From: Arenicola marina
Taxonomy: Eukaryota > Annelida > Polychaeta > Arenicolidae
Assembly: GCA_964019135.1 (NCBI GenBank)
Contig: OZ025253.1
Coordinates: 7,817,059 to 7,881,058, forward strand
DNA length: 64,000 nucleotides
Reading direction: 5' to 3'
Shown: piece by piece, positions 24,101-36,100 of the stretch
Position numbering within the stretch: position 1 is the stretch's first letter
Layout of the letters: every line of letters begins with the position of its first letter
The notes under the pieces: model-generated
Databases searched by the model: none
The model's input: the letters and a program-made list of their open reading frames with translations, nothing else
Told to the model about the DNA's origin: nothing
Program-made: the position numbers and the translations under genes

Positions 24101-27100
24101 GCAAAAGCCATATTTACACCACGAAGTCAGTCAATTCTCGGACGGTAATGACAATGTGTTGTGGGGTTACCAAGCTCGCTAGCGGCGGGAGCGATGTGGA
24201 TCAAGTACGAAGAAACACCAAAGTAATCCACAGTGTTATGTAATGCCCTGCTCACATAGACCCACCGACGCCTCGGCCGAGCTAAAAAGGGGGAAATTGA
24301 CCCCAAATCGGCCCCAAATCGGCCGACCTCGGCCGAGCATTGCTGCTCGGTGGCTCATTTCAGGTGCTCGGCCGAGGCCTTTCCAGTTTTAATGCAGACA
24401 TTAAAACCAGGCCGAGCTCGGCCAATTTCCTTAGGTCGGCGGAGGTGGGCCGACCTCTCGGCCGAGCTCGGCCGATTTTTAAAACTATGAAAGCTCGGTG
24501 GGAAAGTTGAAGAACTCGGTGGCGTGGGCGAGCTCTGACGTCGGCCGACCAGTCTTAGTCTATGTGAGCAGGGCATAAGACGAGACTAGATATGTGTTAT
24601 TGGCTTCACACAGCTGCGCAACTGCTACCAATCTTGTCCGGCATTGTTTGCTCGCATCAGAGGACTTTTTTTCTGAATATCAATGAGTTATAGTTTCTAC
24701 AGAGATTCTACAGCGACAATGTGAGTTCACTGTACATTATTATCGAACTGGCTTTACGGTACTGGTTCCTATGTTGTTGCGTTATTGCTCACTGGTTGTT
24801 AACACGGAACAAATGACCCCGTAATCGTCTAAACAATAAGCTGCAAATATGCGGTAAGAGCCCTTTTACTTTTGCGTGGGCCAAAAAAAAATCAAAACTA
24901 GGCTTTGTTTCAAATATATAAGTACGTATACATAGCCGACGCTTTTAAGTAAGAGCTTCATAGCATTGCTTCAGGCTCAAAAGCATCAAACGTAAACACA
25001 CTCGGAACAAATACGTGATAACATGTACGCATTTACACAAACATGTGTTGTCGTCAACACGTGTTATTAAGCGAAGCGCGAATTGAAGTCTCCCTTAATT
25101 ACATTAAGCACAACACCAAAAGCCTGCAAAAGTGAACAGATGGACTCGAACAAGTGAACGCGAAGACATGTACCAGACATTTAGAGGTGTTAATAAGCTA
25201 CCCATACCTTCAGTAGGTAAATGTAAGGAAGTGAAGGAGAAAGGAGGAACACATGAGGAATTAGAACAGGTTTAACTAGAGGCTTGAGACACAGTAACAC
25301 AATTAGAAAGTTAAGTACTGAAAATGAAGATATAAGCATGCCTCATCCATTTAAAGATAACATAAAAACATTCAGAATCATTATTTAAAATTTAGAACCC
25401 CTCATTTTCCATATGACCGTTACATCAACGAAAAATCACATTTAGTGTTTCTATATCAAGCGGCACATAATGATATTTTGTCGTAGCTGCTTGGATATTG
25501 ATCAAATCCTTTCTATTATACTGTATCAAATATTGAAGTGGCCCTATGTTCGTCTACTTAATCAAGTCATGGAAACAATACAGCGAACACATTTAACAGT
25601 TCTTAAACAATGATGGTAATTACGGGTCTGGTGTCCAATCAGAGAGCAGTGGACGGACATTGGCTCCGCTGGCGGGGTGAGTGACCTACCTATCCTGGCC
25701 TGTGGCTCCTGCAGCTCCTCTCGGTGGGGATAAGTTATTGGAATGATGCTAGGGGGCGTTGGCTGGTAGCGGAGGGTAGGCTCCTGGGGGCCCAGGTCTC
25801 CCCGATCTGACATGCACATTAACGGTTAACATTAACATTAACTCATATCGGTTAACCAGTCAGCAGATTAGAAAATAAATTATGTGATATACATCATTAT
25901 CGAAGCAAGCACTGTAGCATTGCATTTATTGTTCTATTTACCCGTTTATTCAGTTATTGTGGTGAAATTAGGCACGGTGGGCGTTACGAGTAAGGGGGAA
26001 CTGGCCAAAAAAAACTTAAGATGGCAGACTGTAACGACTTTGAGGGATCGTGTTATAATTTTCAGCTAATTCGTGTCAGAACATTATAAGTATCAGTTCT
26101 AATACATCGATCTTTTATCTATGTTGATTGGAATATTGGTCACATGACCAAATGCTTTGTAACTCATGTGTACCCATCCTCATCACAATATGATATCCAT
26201 ACCCTCAACATCATAATGTTTATGAACTATTAATTATAATTAGATTTAGAAGAAATTGCTGAATCGGAATTGCACATCAACAATGCTCTCTCAAGCGATG
26301 TCAACAGTCGGCCATCTTAGAAGGACTGTCTAATCCCCCTTGATTAATAATGGATAAATGTAAATGGGTAAATCTAACAACGTTACTGCTACGCCAATTC
26401 ACAGTGGGCAAGATTGACAGGAACAAGCTAGGATTATAAACCATGAAGACAAACGTCTCAACTACTCAATAATTGGCTTTCGCCCTACGGACACACGTCA
26501 TCGCGGTATCCTGGGTGGAGACTACCAAACACGCGTGTTGATTTGCCATTGCGTACAATAGCTAACATAGGTTATCATCGTCCCAGTTCAACCACAGCTC
26601 CATAAAACACCTGAACCATCTTCCCAGACGATAAAGTCGGCTCAAATGTACTTTGGCGTGTTGACGCATAGCAACTTGGGGGCTAACTGGTTGGTTTACC
26701 GGGGGGGGGGGGCGATTCACTCTTTGTATCTCATATTGCGACGACGGGACGGGTCAAAGTTAAGAAGAAACATATATCATGTGTATTTATGCCGCAAAAA
26801 CATATTCATTTGCACTGGTGGGGTTCGAACCAGCAAACCGGCCACTGTGGCGGTTATAGCAAAACGCATTCGACAATGACCGCAGACTGCGCTCCCTAGC
26901 AACGCAATGGGCGAGAATACCCGGATAAACCACATGTTGGGAAATACATGTATTATAATGTAAATAACTATATATATATAACGACATATATATGTGGTAT
27001 AAAATACCGACTTACCTGGAAGACATCTCCGGCCACCACGCGCCAACAGGTACCCAATGTTACATACACATTCATAGGTTCCCTCGGAGTTAACGCAGAG

Positions 27101-30100
27101 CTGCTCGCAACCGCCGTTGTTATTTTCGCACTCGTTGATATCTGTTGAAAAGACGTTCTAGTTCAGACAATGATGTAAAACAAACAGGTGCGTGAAACAT
27201 TATTGATGTAATGCATTATATTTTGAAGGGACGAACTTACGGAGTATTTCGGAATCATTTGCATCTGAGACACATTAAACCGACGAAGCCTTACAAGAAA
27301 TAATAGCCCTGCCTTACAATAAGAAAATATTGTTATGTAAAGGTCATGGGAAAGAAATGTTGCTTTTTTACACAGATCAAAGGTCAAAAATGCTTACGCA
27401 ACTAACAGGTAGCACGTACTTTCTTCTGCCCGGTGTCAAAGCATTACCATTACATGTTTTATGTCCACCGACTGACTGAACTTTGCTTCATTTCATAGAA
27501 CAATATCAGACATGTTAGATAAGCCATATGGCAATAATGCAAATGCATTGTCGTACATGGACAGCGTGCGACCATGAGATATAATATATATATGTGAGAT
27601 ATAATGTGACACTTAATAATGGTATCCCAAACAATATAAGCAATTATTCTTACTAACTTGACTTACGTACTTAAACAAACGTCCATATTTACATCCCAAT
27701 ATGATATATATGATAGATTGTATGCAGCACCATTACCAGGGGTAAATATGCATGCCATAAGTACTCTTTTCCTTGTAATATTAACGTATTTTTCTAGAGT
27801 TCCAGCCGAACATTTTCAGTCACTGCTAATCATTACATTACGTTACGTTCGGGAAGAATGATAGAAATAGACATATATGTTACAAGAGCACCACGGGCGA
27901 TAATGCACAAGATGACCTTCGACGTCGTCGCCAACGAAGGCAATGGAGTGCCCGTCAGCCTCGTTATCATTGTACCTGTGTGGCTTACGGCGAACCAGTG
28001 ATTGGCATGATGTATACATCAGTAACATGGAGTGTGACACTGGTTGCTTGGCCCGTGTATAACATATGTTATATAAAACACAATGAACTGACGTTAATAT
28101 CTACATATCTATATATGAGTCTCCTGTTATCACCATCATCCCGAGGTTAGTTCGCCAAGCCTTACCATTACAATGCCTTATTGCTACTAACACCACGACA
28201 GATGACTCTCATAATAATGATTAATGTGGCGCCACAAATTAAGTGTTCTTTACTATCTGATTATTTGGAAGAAGCCGCATCCATATACCCGTCAGCTATG
28301 GGCAAAAATGTATCAATATAATTATTTTACAAGAAGGTATGGCAAAAAGACGTTACTAGCAAAGGCAAACAATCAAATGCAACAATTATGAGAACAACAC
28401 ACTCATAGATATAGTAAATAGCGCGTGAACACATGCCACACGAGCGCAAGGGTTAAGCCGAGATGTCGACAAAGCAAAGGTTCATGTCCAGAGAGTTGTG
28501 TTGTCGTCGTCCGGGAAACGTAATACATGCGTTTCCAATAGCAATTATCATTCATTTTGTCAAGGAAACCCGACGTGGTGCGATTTCTAGAGGAGATTCG
28601 AATTTAGAAGTCAATGACAAGTTTCCAGAGAAATACCGAGGAGAATAATACTCAGATTGGAGGAGACAGCGCAGCTGACACAGCAATATTGGAGGTTTGG
28701 AGGTATATGTTTGGTGATGGAGGATGAATTTTAAATAGGTGGTTCCATAGCCAAGAGGGCGTCACCGCGGAAAGAATCTATAATCATTACATTGTATAGA
28801 ATGTTAAAGTATCAATTGACAGCCTGTAACTATATTATGATTAAAAGACTGTAACAAGACTGCGATGAAGTGTGGCAATTCGAATACGATCGCATTGAAT
28901 CCGGAGTATCGTGAAACTATGTCTGTCTGTATACGGTATACGACATGCCAGAAATATATGCTAAATATATGTCTAAATACCTAGTGTTACGTGGATTACT
29001 CGGCTAGAAAATACATTGAGGCGAGAACGGATTCATTACAAGGCGAGATTGGTGTATAATCTACGCCATACGTTTCCATACAGATGTACATTTGCACACA
29101 GCCAAATAATTGGAACAAGCTCTTATTAGCAAGTATTAGTGCAGCCCGCCATATCAATTCCAGTCTGACAGCACAAATCGCTATATTCTCAGCGTACACA
29201 GTCCGTGCAACACGTGAGGCAGCGACATATTTTTTGATTAATGTATGCAAATTTATCGATGCATGGGGATAGAGTGAGGATAACCTAACTATAGCAGCAT
29301 CCGGGTGGCATGACAACGATATATCACTGGCGCAACCATGGCGACAGACAAACCTTGACAGTGGCAGCCGTCGATCGAGAGCGTGAACCCGTTTCTACAG
29401 CCGCATCGGTAGCTTCCGGGAGAGTTGGAACAGAGCTGGTCGCAGCATTCGTTGCCCACCAAACACTCGTCCATATCTTTACAAACATTGGCGGATATTC
29501 GTTGGCAGACAGAGGGGGAAAGGCATATTTGCACGAAATATCCACGGATACAAATGAAAGACGCACAAAGAGATGGAGCCACGATGGGCATGTGGCGTGT
29601 ATGGGTGACCATCGCAACGGTTGCCATGGAGATGAACACAAGTTTGGGACGGAAGTGACGTAAGCGTGTGGTGTTGCGATACGTGATGAAGCGCGTGGAA
29701 TGAGCCGAAGTGAAGAGGAAGAAGAGGGGAAAAAAGAAAACATACAAATAGTGAGAACATGAAACGTTAATAACAATAATGGTACGACATATTTCACAAC
29801 CGAGAGAGCGAATGAAGATGGAAATCTTTGCTTTGTCGCTCAAAGAACAGCAAACGTTTTCCAGGAAAAAATCTACAACATTAAGGTTAGCTCTACGTCT
29901 AGACTACGCCCAGAGCATAATATGGAAAATTGAAAGTAAAGTATCACCATTATAAGTAATCGATGTATAAGTACACATCGAATAGATGCTGCATTAGCCC
30001 CCCAAGTCAGTTTACATCGCGATCAACGCAGGTTACTCCGGTTATCTGTTATCGATCGTTACAGTTACCAGCTATACTTCCATTATTAAAACACTTGTTA

Positions 30101-33100
30101 TATACATATCATAACTACGATACAATATGCATAATGTTACATAAGCAATATTTCACAAATTATATTTATTTACACTTGCGATAAAATAAAGGTCGCTATA
30201 GCAAACTGGGCCTGTTGCTATGGCAGAACAAGGCTTGTTGCTATAGCAGACAAACTAACTACAATAACACATTTAAACTGGTTTGGTTTTCTGAAGATGA
30301 TTTCTCTCCAAAACAGATGACACTGCAGGGTAATATGTACGTACGACGGGAGTCTAATAGCATGAATAATCACATTCTTCTTCCTACATGCCTTCCACAC
30401 ATATTAATATCACAACATATCTGTCAATTATCACAGGCGTCCAAAACATATTTTTGATGATAATACACGCTTTGGATGCTCCCCTACTGCTTATACCACG
30501 CCCGAGGTCGGTATGGGCGTGTACTCATTTAACAATCAATTAAGGGACCATATATTATGCCTGCATTACATACATTACCCATTTTTAACCACGCCGTTCC
30601 CCACCCCACGTAATGGGTTTGAAAGGAGCGTCATTATCTCAGAAATAACGGTAGAAACAGCAAATGCAATAATACCTTACTAAGGTAAACTCCGACTGGG
30701 ATATGATAGCCACAATACACCAGGTTTTAAGATTGTATTTCCTTCTATGAGTCATCTTATCCCCAGGGCGTGAACCCCTTTTTCCGAAGACAAGATCAGG
30801 AATTAAAGACAACGAGGCCCGGAAATGCAGCATTTTAGCGAACCCGCCGAAAATGTGGCATTTTGGCGAACCCGCTGGAGATGTCATTTCACAACACGTT
30901 TGTAATTTCGGTTCAAATTCACATCGACATCTACTACTACTGCATGAGATTACGGGACTCACCACCCAACCAACGCCGGTTACAACAGAGCTCAGTCGAT
31001 CCTTACCCTCGCATGTTTTCCGATCGGCCTGCAGGAGGTAGCCCTTGTGGCAGCTACATACGGGTCCCGTGGCACCGTGCCTACACTCGTGGTCACATCC
31101 ACCATTATTCGTGGCACAGCTGTCAATCACCTCCATCTCGATCCCTGTGGCAAGACGCCAGGATTAGCTCACGGTATAATACCCCTCGTAAAAAAGATAC
31201 ATAACTAAATTGCTCTCTCCCACTGATATCACACGTTTGGGAATTATCATTAAGCACTTTGATTTCTTGTTGGTATCGGTATTTTGTATTATTAACTCAA
31301 CTACCAGAATTAGAATAAACCAAAGAATATGGCGTTGCACTATTACATTGTATTATGCTACCTCTACTTACTCATCCCCAGTTCTCCACGCGAAAGCATC
31401 AGACAAAATCAATGATATGTAATAAATAAATGAGGTCAGATAAACGGCGTAAAGTGCGTAGTTTTACCGTGTTTCTCCCGGCATACGATTATGATATTTT
31501 TCGCATTTAAAATCACACTTTTATATACAATATAATAATAAGAATGTTTCCAAAGTCACAATAACCACAATTCAATGCTAAATGATAACGAGCAGAAGGT
31601 GAATCTGATACGCTCCAAAAGTCATACACAAATGAACTGGTATAAGACTTTTTTTATGATATAAGACGCATCGCATCATGCGCACAGTCTGCGGCTCAAT
31701 CTACACGTTAGCACGTTTGCATGTCTTCAGATCGCGAATAATAAGCTAAATTTTGGAGATCGATCATTGTAGGCCAATATCAGATCATTTTACTCACTGT
31801 AACAAGTCTTGCTGTCTGTGCCCAGCTGGTAACCACGGCTACACGTGCACGTGTATGACCCACGTGTGTTGACGCAGTTCTGTGCGCAGCCACCGTTGTC
31901 AACGCGACACTCGTCAATATCTGAAAACATTATCATTATCTTAAGAAATCTCAGTCCTATTTGGATTAGGCGCATAGGGGACTCGATCCGAAGACAAAGG
32001 TATAAATAAAATGGAGAATCGATGATCTCTGAAAATAATCCTGGTCACTCACCAGGGAGCGCCACATGTACCAGTACACACCATCACACGTTCCCTGGTC
32101 CCTCACCAGGGAGCGCCACGTGTTAGTACCCACCATCACAAATTCGCTGATCGCTCACCAGGGAGCGCCACGTGTACCAGTACTCATTATCACAACTTCG
32201 CTGGTCGCTCACCAGGGAGAGCCACGTGTACCAGTACTCACCATCACAAGTTCGCTGATCGCTCACCAGGGAGCGCCACGTGTACCAGTACTCACCATCA
32301 CAAGTTCGCTGATCGCTCACCAGGGAGCGCCACGTGTACCAGTACTCACCATCACAAGTTCGCTGATCGCTCACCAGGGAGCGCCACGTGTACTAGTACT
32401 CACCATCACAAGTTTGCTGATCGCTCACCAGGGAGCGCCACGTGTACCAGTAGTCACCATCACAAGTTCGCTGATCGCTCACCAGGGAGCGCCACGTGTA
32501 CCAGTACTCACCATCACAAGTTCGCTGATCGCTCACCAGGGAGCGCCACGTGTACCAGTACTCACCATCACAAGTTCGCTGATCGCTCACTAGGGAGCGC
32601 CACGTGTACCAGTACTCACCATCACAAGTTCGCTGCTCGCTCACCAGGGAGCGCCACGTGTACCAGTACTCACCATCACAAGTTCGCTGATCGCTCACCA
32701 GGGAGTACCCGGCGTAGCACTGACACACCGGGCGGCCGCCATAGTTCACACACTTGTGATCGCAGCCGCCATTGTTCAACTTGCATGGATCTAGATCTGT
32801 AGCACCAAGGGATATATAGACCATATTCAAATAAGATACATACACATACAAACATACACACGATGATACATAATGTTCACGTACATCTTTGCTAGATGCT
32901 AGATACGGCGTTCAAAGCCAATACTGACTTTTCATAGATTTACATTAAATTTATTATTATTTTTAGGGATACTTATTATAATTTTTAAGCTTACTTATTA
33001 TTATTTTTGGGCTTACTTATTATTATTTTTAGGCTTACTTATTATTATTTTTAGGCTGATTTATTATTATTATATATTTTTTTTTAGGCTTATTTCTTAA

Positions 33101-36100
33101 TATTATTACTCTTATTGCCATATTTATTTACGCCACAACACGGAGTATTGCATTATTCTTCAGGAATAATGACAGTTACATTAAGGCATGGGGACGGTGA
33201 ATTCGCTTTTACAAGGCCTTCACGAAGAAGACGGTCTAACTTTACCATCGCAGGCTTTTCCATTGGACGAGAGCCGGAAACCCGGGCGACAGCGACAGTA
33301 AAAATGTCCGTTGTAGCCGTTGACACAGATCTGGTCACAGTCCCCGTTATTCTGATCGCATCCACCGACAGCTGCAGAATAGCACCAGAAGGGACATTAC
33401 AACACAGCCCACGTGGTCTGAATGCGAGAGTCACGCGGGGATTGACAACATAAAGCGCACAACTATGACGTCACATATGGACAGTTTGGTGACAAACATG
33501 GATACACATATATATTACCATGACACAACGTGTAATGATTGCAAACATTGCGATCTAAATTGACGTTAAATATATTACAAGCAGGCCGACAACAACATAT
33601 TAAAGGCGGTATATTATAACAATGACTATTCTTAAAAGCATCAGCGGTCAGTCATGACTTTACTATGACAATCACAGTCCACATTGATAGCCTGACCACA
33701 ATATTACGTTGTCCACCATGCAGGGACGTATTGTCAGGCCAAACGCAAAATCATGACACCTAAATTACGTAAAAACGTTATTTGCACGAGATAAAATTAT
33801 CTATAAGAAAGATTGCACCGACAAAAAAGACGTTTATTTTTGTACCAATGCAACTTGCAGTACTAGCTATGATACCATGCATGCATATTTACAAACAGGT
33901 TACAGGGGGTCATTTAGAAAGGCACTACTTAGGAAGAGATCAAAAGTGTATCCATGCCAGGATAAAATTCAGATTCATAGCGGACAAAGATGTGTCACGT
34001 GGCATGCACCGCAAAAAGTAAACAGTTCACCATATAGACAATCGTGCGGGGTTCACAAAATATCGGAGCTTCATCGCTGGAAACCCCTATGGAGGCGGAT
34101 ATACTTTTAGGGACATATAACAAATAAATGGCGTATGTTGTATCGGTTATCGTTTGCCTGAGAAAGTTCAGTAATGACACTAATATATCATTTGTGCTTC
34201 GCACACCACACCACCGACGCCCCAAAGATAAAATTTCACTTCTTTCTTCACATCTATTTATTTATTTATTTATACAAGAGAAGTAAATGATAGCGTAGCT
34301 AGCAAATGAGTGGTATGTGTCAAGAATGCCAATGGTGACTTCCGTGTTGTAACTTGCAAATATTGAAAAGTCAGTCCCCGGATGGGTGCATTATGATATG
34401 GCAAACTGAGGTGAGCGCTCTATGAATGCACCTGAATGCAGCGAGCTTGAACTGCGATTGCGTTATGACGCTTTGAACCGTTCAGGTGCAGCCTGCTTGT
34501 ATGTCACCCCCTCGCACTATGCTTCAAAATTATGTTCATAAATGATCTCCAGTCATAAAAAACTGTCCATTTCTTATGTTCTTTGTGCGGTAAAAACTAG
34601 GATTAAAGTCGGATAAACTAGGAGTGATTGGTGAGGTCGCGAAACTGCTGAACAGGTCCAACGGATAGTGGTGTCTTGTGGCGACATTTGTAAACAGGAT
34701 GTTCCCTCTTAAGTCGTGTGTACGTAAAGTCGCGCAAGACGAGAAACCCGGATGGAGCGCCCTCTTCTCATGGCGCCAAGTCGGCATAGCAACCCACCGC
34801 GCCACCAAGAAACAGTAGTTTCACAGTCACTCATCCCAGAAGGCCGAACAGAGCAACGAGAGGTCACTGTAGGCTTGGTAAAGCTGCAGTACATCCCCAA
34901 AGGAGACTGGAATACCGTTACGAACAGTTCTACGTGTAGGGGGAATTACGTAAATATTGAAGTTGAAATAAACCAGATGCCTCCGAAATATGAAGACAAA
35001 TCACATAATTGCATTGCCTGTTCCATCATTAGTATATTCACTAAACATATATCATGGGACTACACACAAATAGATGACGTAATACACTGGTTCCAATTTG
35101 CCGTCGACTGTTAAGAAAATAGTTGTCTCCTGGCAACATGTATCATTACATTGCCCCCCCACACATGTTACAGCTGTACAATTTGTTTGTCATTTATGCA
35201 TACTTTGTAGACCTTCTGCAATGTCTTTATAAGTGACCAAAAGTCGTTGGACGCCTCACGGTCAGCCACAAGCCCCCCGCCCGCCCCACACACACACACA
35301 CACTCCCACCGCCCTGGTTGCATGGTGTGGGTGCCATGTTGGGTGCCAAGCACAGGGGCCCACATCTCTCTGTGTTCGCTGTAGAGATGGGAACACGAAC
35401 ACCGACTTAGAGGCACCAGTAGGTCGGGGGTTACAAAGGGCACGACCAGCCTTGGAAACATCACTCTTGGTGGGTTGGACAAGTAGCCAGCTGCAGCGCA
35501 GCCTCCTCCCCACTTCGCCATTGACCCTTATCTCCACGCCAAGCCCCGTAAAGAAATGTATTGTATTCGTGGCCCTGTATTCTCTGTATTTGTTTAAATT
35601 GAGCATCTGGCATTAACAGGACCTCATCTGATGTTTCCCTGTAGGCGCGCGTAGACGAACCGAGTAACAAAGGAGGAGGGAAGGGGGAGCAACCATGCTG
35701 GTTCCATTGTCAATATGTGAAAATCTTGAAAAAATGTTATTTGTTGCGTTAAAAGATGGTTTGACACGATAGAATTGCGTAGGAAGTTTTGGAAGACCGA
35801 AAGTGTCAAAATAAAATAATCCGAATGATATGACCCTTTCGGCTTTCCATAGAGAGGGGGAACACCCTTGATTCACACTAGGATAGCGTTCGAAAATGTG
35901 AAAAACTATGACAACGTCACGCGCTAAATCAAAGACCATAGTTACAGGGATAAAATATGGCCCTTGCTCTGGCTACATATGAATACCAACCTGTGTTATT
36001 GAGTGCTGTAAGCAGGGAATTAAACAGGACATGTTAAGTGAGAGGAATGGCTGGTCATTATAACGACAGGCTGAGGCAGCAATTGTTGACATAAAAGTAG

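Larger units (their letters stand above)
20608..25689 (-). other. Intron of about 5.1 kb with MITE and CRE cluster
   Basis: No coding exon recognised. It contains G-rich runs near 21761-21810, three CRE palindromes at 22865-22896 and a 332-bp MITE at 24244-24575. The rest is AT-rich unique sequence. Confidence 0.6.

Noticed and set aside
32066-32593. Plus-strand 175-codon open frame
   Set aside because: It is the antisense translation of the 54-bp donor array, not a gene.
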